Shown: in pieces, positions 10,601 to 19,608 of the stretch
Position numbering within the stretch: position 1 is the first letter of the stretch
Layout of the letters: each line of letters begins with the position of its first letter
Assembly (NCBI GenBank): GCA_963576735.1
Contig: OY755178.1
Coordinates: 1-64,000 of the forward strand
Origin: Bedellia somnulentella
Lineage: Eukaryota; Arthropoda; Insecta; Lepidoptera; Bedelliidae
Direction of reading: 5' to 3'
DNA: 64,000 nucleotides
The notes under the pieces: generated by a model
Seen by the model: only the letters and a program-made list of their open reading frames with translations
Told to the model about the DNA's origin: nothing
Databases searched by the model: none
Translations under genes and position numbers: made by a program

Positions 10601-13600
10601 GTACTAAATCGTTCCCCACTAACCAACTCTTTTTTGAATGGGTTTGTAGCTATATAATTTTCACCGGTGCAAAAACATCAAGAGATAAAATAACTTAGAA
10701 TTTGTGAAACATTGTATGCTTTTTTTAACATCGTAAGTACCAGGGTAGCATAAATATTAATGCAGCTTTAATAAACATACATACATTCATACATATATTC
10801 ACGGCTATAAATCCCTTAACGGGGTAGCCAGAGCTTTGGAATGAGAAATTCTTCAGCCACTTTTGGAAGTTGATTGGGGAAAAGATGGTAAAAATAAATG
10901 TTTTTGGTGACGGGTCTCCAACCACATCGCCGAAAAATCCCCTATGGGGTATTGGGGCTTAAAAAGCCCCTATACCCTTATAAATGGGGTAGTGTTATTC
11001 ACTAGCTGTGTAGTGTCGGCTTAGAATAGCACTACCCCATCTCTTCCGGTGGGTGTACGTAAGAGGCGACTAACGGTATTGGGGCTTTAAAGGGATTTTT
11101 GGGCGATGCGGTTGGAGACCCATCACCAACAACCTTTGTTTTACCATCTTTTCCCCACTCAACTTTCCAAAGGTGGCTGAAGAATTTCCCATTCCTTAGC
11201 TCTGGCTACCCCATCTAGGGATTTATAGCCGTGAGTATATGTATGTATGTATGTATGTTATTCTAAGCCGACACTACACGGCTAATAGCTTTAATAAAAT
11301 AAAAGGATAAACTAGTTTTTACAAAATTATACTTTTTCCTGCAGTTTTCTCTATCGTATTATTCCTATTCATATTTATTATTATTAAATGAAGACAATAA
11401 ATCTAATGGTTAATAAATAAAATAAAAAAAAGAAAATGAATTCTTAATAAAATACAAAAATAAACACAAAGGAGGATTTGAACCCTAGCGTAACGAATTA
11501 TATGTATGATTTCTAATTACTAAACCGCTAGGCCATAGTGACTGACACAATAATGGATGAAATATTGCAAAGCATTCATACCTATTTTAATTTGGCAGCT
11601 GTAATATTACCAAAGATATAGAAGCACATCGATTGGCAGTAAGTGACAAACGTCATAGCATTAACGTCAAAAAAGGCAGGACTTCTCACGGACACGATAA
11701 CAGCCTACAACGGTTTTGGCATAAAACATAAAAGAAAATAATTGACTTATTTTCGTTAATCCTGGTATTTAAGTCTTAGCCTTGGTGATTTTTTGATAAA
11801 GTTATTAATATTTAACATCACAGAACCTAAATCAAATTCATATTATTTGGCAAACATAAATTTTTTACCCATTTATATCCAAATTAAGACTGTAATAATC
11901 ACCAGTCTATCGCCCGATTTCTGAATTGAGTATTCAAGCTGAGAACAACTTGAGTATCGTTTTGTCTCATTCAGTTTTTAAGATTTCAATGCGAGATAAC
12001 GATACTTAAGTTGTTCTCAGCTGAAATGCTCAATTCAGAAATCGGTCGTATATGTTTTATTATAGATCTCAAAGTTTTCAATGCAAATATATGATAAATA
12101 ATAATATCTACTTTCATCATATTATTACAATTACATTACAATAACAAATACGTGAATTTTTATCAATTTTAATAGGGCTATTATGGAATCCGCTATGCTA
12201 ATATCACGCACATACACTCATTTACGCACACCCACATCTATATATGTAAGTATAGCATAATAAATCTGTAAATATTTGATAAATACATGCAGTGACAGTT
12301 ATGTGTACCGTTTTAGTGAATTGCCAAATATTTTATTCAAATGTGTCTCTTGTAACAAGACTGTAAAGTTGCTTTTCGCAGATTTATATTTTGTATACCT
12401 ACTCATTTTGTAAAAGGAAAATTCATTACATCTGTACGATTGCATTTAAGAATTTTAAACTGTATACCTAGTGCTTTAAGGTATATTTTCCTTAATTGTT
12501 TAGATATTTATGATCACCCTGTCTGAGCAGATAACTTTGACGAGTTGTGCTTTCAGATATCATTGTCTCGTTGTGTGTTCAGATTTAATTGAAAACCCAC
12601 TGCTCATATATTTGTGGCGAATTGGGTGTTCAGATCTTATTGATCTTATTTACCGTAAAGAATTTATTGAAATTTATTGTTGCTCAAAAATATTTGAGTA
12701 CCTCGGCCGCTCCGATATATCTGATGGCGACTGTACTTAGGAGTTGGAAGATTTCAACCATTCGTGGCCCCCGCGGGTTTTTTAAATGATGTAATTGTCA
12801 TTGATGTCCAGGATGAATAATAAAACTTATTTTAAACTAAAATACAAGTGTTTTTACTATTCTACCTTGTAAAATATCCTAAAGAATATGTTAGACAGAG
12901 AAGACTTTAAGACGTTCGTACCTCCGAAAGTACTAACATTTGACCATAGTTTATTAATAACTAATGTTCTGCTTAGAATACCCTATCCAATGGTATATTA
13001 AATGTTACTATTGAAGTGTGGGCCCAGACTTCATACATTTGTTTCCCACTCTCCTTTTATACTTCAACTCAATTAGTCGGACGTGTTGCCGATATCGAGT
13101 GCCCTGTAAGCGGAATCTATAGGGGGTTATCTATGCTCACAGTCGACCACAAACGCAATCGTGTAACAACTTCACAGGAAGGTTTGGCGTTGTTTAATCG
13201 CAATGTGGAGGAGTTTTTGCGCCGTTTTGTAACCGTGGACTAAACATTGATCCATCACAACACACCAGAGACCAAACAACAGTCAAAAAGATTTGACTCC
13301 AATGATGAAGTCATCTCGCAAACAAAGGCCTATTTTGAGGACCTCGACAAATCATTTTCTTTGGAAGGGATAAAAATATTGGAGAAGCGTTGGACAAAGT
13401 GTATAGAGCTCAAGGGAGACTACGTTGAAAAATAAAATTATTTTTTTATCAATCTGTGTTTTATTCCAAAAGTCACGGACTTATTGATCCGCTTATTATA
13501 TATGACCGACTTATTTGACCCGCCCTCGTAATTATGTTGGGAGATTTTGATGGGTTGGTGTGCTATGCAACAATTGTGAAAGGGTCTTAGGATCAAGTTA

Positions 13601-16303
13601 AGGTAAAAATTAAAGTAAAGAACCAGTATCCTTATTATTTCTTCAATCCTAGTTTCATAAAATAGTTTTAACAGATGTGGCAGCGAGAACATAAATAAAT
13701 CATACAATATTAATGTAATCAGATATTTCTCCCAAGTTTCTTTTACGACATACAAAAACATTAGCTTACGAATATTTTAAACTAAATAGCATTATGTCTT
13801 TTGGCGCATAAATAAATAACTTTAACTTAGCTTATATTAAATATAAAAACTTCTCAAATGCAAAGTAAGTACCGATCCAGCAGAAGTATTATCCGGCACT
13901 TATCCGGTATATATCCGGCCGGTATAATAATAATGATTCCCTGCCTCGGAGGACTATGCCGTCGGTCTGGGCTACTACCACGGTATGTGGTCGTTAAAAT
14001 CTGCCAACCAGTAGGCAGCATGGTGCATCATGGCTAGATTACCCTTTTTTCGGGTAGCCCTTAGCTCCATGCCCCTCAATGGAGACATATAAAGTCTTTA
14101 ATAAAAAAAAATTGAGATCATGCGCATCTGCATACATCGCTTATGTTACTTTGTATTTTATTATAACAATTTTATTTATTGTATTGGGTAGGATTTAAGC
14201 TAGATGTTTGGCAAAATAATAGTGGCGAACACGATTAATTAAATAATATCAAATAAAAAAGAACAAGCATATAATTTTTGCATTTCATAACATAATATAT
14301 AATAACATAAACGTTCACGCCGAATATCCCCGAAGGGGTTGGCAGAGGTACTAATACTTCTGAACATCACGTGAATTTGTCACCTGGTGTTCAGAGTACC
14401 CATGTTTTGCATGGACAGTGTACTCACGTGATAGGGGGCAGGCCTATCGCCGTTTTGTACGAATACACTGTCACATGACTATGTACAACTCAGCTATGTG
14501 GGTTTCCTCACGATTTTTCCCTCACCGTTAACAACCATGATAAATTAACCACACATATGTCTTTAGAAAAGACAAATTGGTGTAGGCCCGACCCAGGATT
14601 TGAACACTAGTCGTTTGCACGATAACCGAGTGTTCTACCCACTGGGCTATCACGGTTTTGCATTGCCTATCTTCCTATTTATTTATAAACTGCTATTGTT
14701 TAATAACATCATTATGAGTTAGACTCAAAATAACTGGGATTGAAAAAATCTCTAGGAGATTGCCAATTTTCAGAATATTTTACAACTAGTATGTTTGCAT
14801 TTATAGCCTCCTAGTACTTCTTTGAAGTTTGCACAAATATTTTATGAAAATTTTCTAAGTCTTTTAACCTCTTTATGGTTTTAGGTATGCCAAACATTTT
14901 TGAAGTACCAATCCATCCCCTAATAAAATAATATATTTCAAATGTATATCCATCTCCTTCTCCTCTTATGTGAAATATTCACACATTTCATTTTGGTCGG
15001 TTCATACTGAAAAAGGGACCACAGGCCATAGATTTTCGAAAAGGGACTACGAGAGGGACAACAGGCAATAAGTCAAGCAGTGGCGTAACAATAGGGTGGC
15101 AGGGTTGGCAAAAGCCATGGGCCCCCAATCCATAAGGGCCCCAGCCCAAGAGACTTCAAGCTCAATTCAATTTTCTCACAAATGAAAGGAGGCCTATGGC
15201 CATTGTAAAATTTAGTATGATCGAAATATAAAATCTCAAAGTTTATTAAAATTTAACTGAGTACAATGTGTGATAATTTTTACAGATAGGGCCCCATAAA
15301 AAGAATTTGCCACAGACCCGAGATGGTATAGTTACACCACTGTATGTAACAAACAAATGACCTGAACTGAAATTTGTTAACAAAGCCATAAAAAAAATTG
15401 TTTAAGGACATCCATAGTAATAGTCTTAAAAGTTGGCGGCACATCTGGTTTTAGCTGCAGCTGCAGAAGATTGTTTAATTGATTGTACTTTAATTAAAAC
15501 AACTGTTGATTTTTGGATATCATAATCGCATGTTATTATTGGTGATGGTTGGCAATTACCACCTGCTTGGAACCCGATCATAAGCACAACTAAGCAAGAG
15601 AAGAACACTAGCAAGACTCCAGATAATATTAGCTCTTTTTGTACATAGCAAATATCAAACATCAACCTCAGTCTTCCCGTGGCCATGATAACTGAAAAGT
15701 TTTCGAAACATTGGGCTTTAAAAACAATGTAATAACATGCGATTAAAATATCCGAAAATCAACAGTTGTTTTAATTATATTGAGCAATCGTGATATTGTG
15801 TATATATATAATCATGTACTTTAGTTTTCATTCACCCTTGTAATTAAGTTACTCTTGTTACTCAGTATGGTAATGCATGGAATTAAATAATTATCTTCAT
15901 GTGATCAACTTACAACTTGTACAAGAAAGAGTGTTAGTCTTCGTTTCTTAAAACTTCATATTTATTTTGGATCTCCTTAAAGGGGGTGAAAAGTACACCA
16001 GATAGGCGATGATTTACCTTTTTCGAGAGCAGATCCAGCCGCTGGTGAGCCACATACTCGGTATTGGCCATCATCAGCACACACGCGAACATCAGCGTGC
16101 CCAGCACTATAAGCATCATGTCAGAACGCCACCAGGGCACTGGCAGCTTCTCCGTGTCGGTTTCTGGTGCCTGAGCGTCACATAAATACTTTACTAAATT
16201 ACCAAATCAAACCTCACAAGACTCGTAAAATAAAAGGTCCTAAACTTACCGGTGGCAGTAGTGGTACATCTGTAACAGGTGCAGTCACAGCAGTCACAGT
16301 CAT
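7625..16303 (-). CDS. Small single-pass membrane protein, unrecognised
   Basis: Three exons on the - strand: 16250-16303 (starts ATG), 16018-16170 and 7625-7831 (stop TAA). All junctions are phase 0 with GT/AG borders, giving about 137 residues. The product has a short Thr/Val/Pro-rich N-terminus, a PWWRSD motif, one hydrophobic segment (about residues 38-55, MMLIVLGTLMFACVLMM), then a charged helical stretch (ERGLVELFKKDELERNELDR) likely to form a coiled coil, and an Asn/Thr/Phe-rich tail. I do not recognise the family. The third exon is assigned because phase, strand and helical character all continue; an extra exon in the 8.2-kb intron cannot be excluded. The gene is head to head with mRpS33, about 0.6 kb apart. 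Confidence 0.6.
8255..8631 (+). pseudogene. Mariner transposase, N-terminal half
   Basis: Begins at the ATG of MEKSEFRVLIKHYLLRKK. It shows the two helix-turn-helix DNA-binding regions of mariner transposases, with landmarks VKKWFTEFRCGRTS, ERPGRPVE and VREIVEAVGISHGSV. It is cut off at LSARWVPRLLTV by the 4.5-kb insertion; the reading frame past 8631 belongs to the inserted element. An upstream in-frame ATG at 8207 is less likely, because the family start fits 8255. Confidence 0.85.
9150..9400 (-). mobile_element. tRNA-derived SINE (family C)
   Basis: Shares the body landmarks ATTATGGGATACTAACTTAA and TCACATAAATATTGCTCT with the disrupted copy at 61465-62890. The box B complement GGGATCGAACCCGCA is near 9320, so the pol III head lies on the - strand. 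It is inside the 4.5-kb inserted element. Confidence 0.65.
9945..10045. other. CpG-rich block in an AT-rich element
   Basis: About 100 bp of very GC- and CpG-rich sequence (for example CCCGCGCGGCGCGCGCGCC, then CACGCACGCACGCACGACG) stands out from its AT-rich surroundings in the 8632-13135 element. It may be promoter-like or captured host sequence. The short ORF over it (9946-10167) has no recognisable domain. Confidence 0.4.
10765..10990 (-). repeat. Interspersed repeat R (microsatellite-tailed), - strand copy
   Basis: Complement of the repeat at 11005-11265, with landmarks GGAGACCCGTCACC (complement), CAGCCACTTTTGGAAGTTGA and a CATACATACATT microsatellite end. The short-repeat tail suggests the 3' end of a LINE or a LINE-mobilised SINE. 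Confidence 0.6.
11005..11265 (+). repeat. Interspersed repeat R, + strand copy
   Basis: Begins TGTGTAGTGTCGGCTTAGAA, contains TAAGAGGCGACTAACGG and TTGGAGACCCATCACC, and ends in (ATGT)n. With 10765-10990 it forms an inverted pair. Other copies are at 59970-60215, 60285-60530, 60745-60990 and 63320-63555. Confidence 0.65.
11460..11555 (-). repeat. tRNA-like head fragment
   Basis: Contains box B and box A complements (GGATTTGAACCCTAGC and CTAAACCGCTAGGCCATAG) in tRNA-like spacing on the - strand. It is probably a SINE head; the body is not clear. Confidence 0.45.
11912..12050. mobile_element. Palindromic MITE (family M2)
   Basis: Nearly fully self-complementary: it opens CGCCCGATTTCTGAATTGAG and closes with the complement CTCAATTCAGAAATCGGTCG, with inner arms GCTGAGAACAACTTGAGTATCG. 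A second copy is at 62646-62782. Confidence 0.75.
13136..13435 (+). pseudogene. Mariner transposase, C-terminal part with stop and internal deletion
   Basis: Resumes at TVDHKRNRVTTSQEGLALF and runs to FLRRFVTVD, where a stop codon replaces the Glu that normally follows the first catalytic Asp. After KQQSK the sequence jumps to FDSNDEVISQTKAYF, so the segment with the other two catalytic Asp residues is deleted. It ends CIELKGDYVEK, the usual mariner C-terminus. The element cannot make active transposase. Confidence 0.85.
13531..14290. other. Non-coding intron stretch with unclassified repeats
   Basis: AT-rich. At 13885-13922 a TATCCGG motif occurs three times close together. At 13935-14100 is a block (CCTGCCTCGGAGGACTATGC and TTCGGGTAGCCC) that looks like an interspersed repeat but was not matched within the window. 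Confidence 0.35.
14295..14660 (-). mobile_element. tRNA-derived SINE (family B), full length
   Basis: Complement of the family-B unit. The head at about 14585-14655 carries GGATTTGAACACTAG and TTCTACCCACTGGGCTATCA, and the body lies at 14305-14560. The sequence between it and 15425 is AT-rich, with a C/G-rich patch at 15115-15150 that I do not recognise. Confidence 0.75.
15426..15686 (-). CDS. Small ORF with one hydrophobic segment, uncertain
   Basis: ATG to stop, 86 residues, in the large intron of the small membrane protein gene and on the same strand. It has a strong hydrophobic stretch (residues about 18-39, ELILSGVLLVFFSCLVVLMI) and several Cys. I recognise no family. About 45 bp of the ORF (15494-15540) recurs inverted at 15727-15778 just upstream, so it may be a chance frame in repeat-derived sequence, or an unannotated exon. 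Confidence 0.25.
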   Translation of the reverse strand: MATGRLRLMFDICYVQKELILSGVLLVFFSCLVVLMIGFQAGGNCQPSPIITCDYDIQKSTVVLIKVQSIKQSSAAAAKTRCAANF

Positions 16304-16921
16304 GTTTATTTGCACAAGTACTCGTTATACTATTAATATATACAAGCACCACCACTTTCAAGATATGCTTGCAACTAAGTAATGATACGGCTGGTTGATA
16401 CGCGAACTATGTGGTAGATATAGATATGTTGGTAAGTTATTCAGTATATTGATTTCTTGCCTATATTTAGGTATAACATTAGAAAATACAACACAGTACA
16501 GTGCAGTGCATCAGTGCATTTTATTTTGATTTGATTGATTGATTAATGTCATGAATTACTGATATTGATAATATTGTTATGCTAAAGCCAGGTTTATATT
16601 TTCCAAGTACACACTTTTTCATACAACTAAATAAATGTATTCACCACGCCATCATTTCCCATTGCAGTAGGCAGAGACTATTTATCGCCACTTTTTACAA
16701 TTCTTGTAAACCTGGCGATCTATAATAATATAATAGCAGTATTAGCTGAAGACTAGGCTGCATGATTTATACCTAAGCCTATTTGATAATAGAAAGAAAA
16801 TCAGAAAAATATTTGTGATTGTGATGCTATTGTATTATAATTTTAGGTAATTGGGTTGGGCTGAAAATAAAATACCTGCATAAAGTTTGTGTCCAAAAGA
16901 CGCAACGAAAGTAAAGTATCT
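16304..16921. promoter_or_regulatory. Likely bidirectional promoter region between the small membrane protein gene and mRpS33
   Basis: The two genes diverge from this interval. A GTAAGT donor at 16922 and a TTTCAG acceptor ending at 17024 suggest an untranslated first exon of mRpS33 ending at 16921. A degenerate LINE 3' fragment (about 16640-16715, related to 63790-63860) lies inside. I could not place core promoter motifs with confidence. Confidence 0.4.
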
Positions 16922-17029
16922 GTAAGTTATACTTAATTTTACACACTTTAAAAAAACAAATCTACTTTTCTTAACCTAACCTCTAAACAGAAGTGATTTG
17001 ATGGTTATTTATGTATTGTTTCAGCTACA

Positions 17030-17386
17030 ATGGCAACCAAATACGCCAAGTACGCAGACCTTATTAAACAATCAACTAACTATGCTCAGCGAATGCAGCG
17101 ACTATCAAATCGAATCTTCGGCGAAGTAGCCCTGCCGACTAATAGTAAATCAATGAAAGTCGTTAAGATATTCAGCGCACGACCCCTTCACACTGATGAA
17201 TCTATTTTGCATTACTACCCACGTCACGTCGAGACCCACCGTCTGATGATGCGGTTGCGAGACCTTGGATTGTACAGAGATGAGCATCAAGACTTCAGGG
17301 ATGAGATGAAACGGCTGAGAGCACTCAGAGGCAAAGTGAAAGTTTGGCGACGACACATGAGTACTGAACAAAATCAGGATTCGTAA
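17030..17386 (+). CDS. mRpS33: Mitochondrial small ribosomal subunit protein mS33
   Basis: Single coding exon, 118 residues, ATG six bases after a TTTCAG acceptor. The family is a component of the mitochondrial 28S ribosomal subunit. Diagnostic segments are [27 protein letters not shown] and [19 protein letters not shown], matching animal MRPS33 in order and spacing; its length is close to the human protein (106 residues). The basic N-terminus with few acidic residues fits mitochondrial import. It is convergent with Tsc2 and divergent from the small membrane protein gene. Nothing indicates a defect. Confidence 0.95.
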   Translation: MATKYAKYADLIKQSTNYAQRMQRLSNRIFGEVALPTNSKSMKVVKIFSARPLHTDESILHYYPRHVETHRLMMRLRDLGLYRDEHQDFRDEMKRLRALRGKVKVWRRHMSTEQNQDS

Positions 17387-19404
17387 TATTACAGTAATTA
17401 CAATCCTAGTATGATTAATCTTACATGAATAAGTAGTTGTTATGAATGTTTGAAAGAGTGTATAGAATAGAAAGTCATAAAGTTTTCATATTTAAACTGG
17501 TGATTTTATTACAGGTAACCTACCTTTAATACCTATAATAATCTACCTGTGTATTATTACATTACAAATATTGTGTTGAATTACTTTCACGAGTCAGTGG
17601 CTTCTTCATAATTGATGTATTTTTAAATAATATACTGTATTATAGCTTTATGCCCAATTTGTTATAGTAGCAACTACAATGTCTATGCCGCGGTTAAATT
17701 TGGAGATGTATTTCCATTATTGTTATATGAAAGGATGGCTTGTTTACCACTGATACAGCAGAATGGCCTACAAAAGTAAAGATCAGTCAGGCTAAATTCT
17801 ATAAAAGGCTTATGTATGAAAACTATATAGGATTCTACTACAATATTTGAAATGATAGTAAATGCACATAGTGATACAGTAATTGCTCACTGAATGAAAA
17901 CTTATGCCTTGTTAAGTACAAATTGTAAATAAATTAAAATTATGTGCAATAAATCTGTTATAGCATTAAACTGTATATTATTTTAGACACAGAACTTGTG
18001 TCTAGCTCAGAGATAACTAAATTTAAATATTGTTCCAAAATTTTGTTATTTCATAAACTACACAAATAATAAACCACCAAATGTCACTGGTGAGAAATAC
18101 AAGTAACCTTTCTCCAACAATAGTTGAAAGTTATCCTTATCTGCCACCCTACAGTTGCCCCCCTAGGGTATCTATACAGAAAAGATTGTCCTAACAGACA
18201 CCTGTATGGGCTACTGGAATAACTCATAGTTGTCACCTAATGAAAAGAAAACATTTATTCGTTACCACAAATCCCATTAAAAACAAAGCGATCAGATCTT
18301 ACAGCTAATAGCAATATAAATAAGTGGAAATGAAGTGGCATACACTTCAGCTACATGTTATGACAGGGCTTGTTATTCTAGTGCAGCCTGAGTTTGTTAA
18401 GTGCCTAGACTAACAAGCATAAGAAATAAAACAACAAATTATCACAAACGGAAATGCAACAAAATAATCTAGAGTGAATAAAAATATACTGAAATACATA
18501 TATTTTGTAATACTTGTGGCGACCGCTAGATGCCGAACTCACTCGCACACTAGCAGCGTAATAAAAAATTGTACACCGCGGTATCGAAATGTTTCTCTAG
18601 CTTAACATAAATACAAATTCTAAGTTGGTACACAGCAGGGTGTACTGGCCAGTATATCTTTGCTGTTCCCACATACTATTTATAAAATATATTCACATAT
18701 GTGTGTGTGTTGTATATAATTTTGGTGTGTTAGAATAATTATTAAAAGTAGTGTCTCCAAGTATGCTTCTACTTTTGTCTTTTCTGTTCATTTAATAATA
18801 TTATTTTGTATTGTTTCTGAAATGAACCAATAGTTTTAAGTATTCTTAGGGGAGGTGGTATATTGTTTCAGCATTAGGTAGCCGCATACCGAAAACTACC
18901 ACGAAATGGAGCTGTTTTATGTTTTTGAATCAACAGGAGACATGGTGAAATTATGCTTAACCCTTAATTGGGCAAAGTGAAAATACTTCCCACCAAAATT
19001 TCAACCTTATCATTATTGAAATAGAGATCAAATACAGTGAAAGTTTATTCATTGCTATGCCCGATTAAGGGTTAAACCATTAGATTTTTGGAGGAAGCAG
19101 AGGCAATGGATCACAATTCTGTAAGATATTAGGAAACCTCTCCAAGCTTTCTTAAAATTCATCAATGTTTTCATGCGTGACCTTTTTTTCCATATAGTAT
19201 ATAGTTACGGTACTGGGCGCATGCGTAGTACTTTAAAGCATACAACTAGTTGAACAACTCAATTGATGTCTCTTCCATTGATAGGAGTTCCAATTGGTAT
19301 AGTGCATGTGATGCTCACAAGGGTTGAATAAAACACAAATAAAATTTGTCATCTTATATTTATGTCATATCATATAGCACATTAAATAATAAAACACCAC
19401 AAAT
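17387..19404. other. Convergent 3' flanks of mRpS33 and Tsc2
   Basis: No coding exon seen. Several AATAAA signals on + (for example near 17927 and 17948) could end mRpS33. TTTATT on + (AATAAA on -, for example near 18255) could serve the Tsc2 3' UTR. A (TG)n tract lies at 18700-18715. Confidence 0.45.
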
Positions 19405-19608
19405 CTACGTGTACTCAGTAAAGTCGTCCATATGCAGTCTTCTGAGCGCATCATGTCGTGGCGCGTACGGCGCATGCGTGGTGTTCTCGTCCCGCTCGCT
19501 GGACAGTCTCGCGCGCAGTCGCTTTATGATGCGCAGTCGTTCTAGCCAGTTCGACGCGTATGGCAGACCGCCCGCCATGTTAAGTGAGGATGACACGTGG
19601 GATGCCAG
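19405..19608 (-). CDS. Tsc2: Tsc2 terminal exon
   Basis: 67 codons plus stop, phase 0 start (LASHVSSSLN). It encodes NWLERLRIIKRLRARL, then a His/Arg-rich stretch and the conserved C-terminus DDFTEYT, equivalent to the DFTEFV end of human tuberin. The acceptor follows a C9 tract. Confidence 0.92.
   Translation of the reverse strand: MASHVSSSLNMAGGLPYASNWLERLRIIKRLRARLSSERDENTTHAPYAPRHDALRRLHMDDFTEYT

Larger units (their letters stand above)
10202..12733. mobile_element. Element with about 300-bp terminal inverted repeats
   Basis: The left arm, 10202 to about 10500, begins CAGTCGCCATCAGATATATC. It is the near-exact complement of the right arm, about 12440-12733, which ends GATATATCTGATGGCGACTG. 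TA flanks both ends (10200-10201 and 12734-12735). The arms carry repeated TATCTGAA/AGATCTGAA motifs. The 1.9-kb centre has no transposase and is filled with other repeats. It is nested in the 8632-13135 element. Confidence 0.75.
8632..13135. mobile_element. 4.5-kb terminal-inverted-repeat element with 8-bp target duplication
   Basis: The insertion splits the mariner gene. CTCACAGT occurs on both sides (8624-8631 and 13136-13143) and only once in the mariner coding frame, so it is the target duplication. The ends CACAGACCACCCCCAATAGA and the complement of TCTATAGGGGGTTATCTATG match at about 25 of the first 32 bases as inverted repeats. An 8-bp duplication and ends starting with CA fit hAT- or P-type transposons. 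No transposase frame is present, so it is a non-autonomous copy of unknown superfamily. Confidence 0.75.
8075..13528 (+). mobile_element. Mariner element, inactive, split by a later insertion
   Basis: Terminal inverted repeats begin CGAGGGCGGGTCAATAAGTC on the left and the complement of GACTTATTTGACCCGCCCTCG on the right; TA lies just outside each end (8073-8074, 13529-13530). The 8632-13135 element has been inserted into the transposase gene. The right end carries a second inner terminal-repeat-like sequence at about 13464-13492, suggesting a local rearrangement. The element is in the large intron of the small membrane protein gene. Confidence 0.85.
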
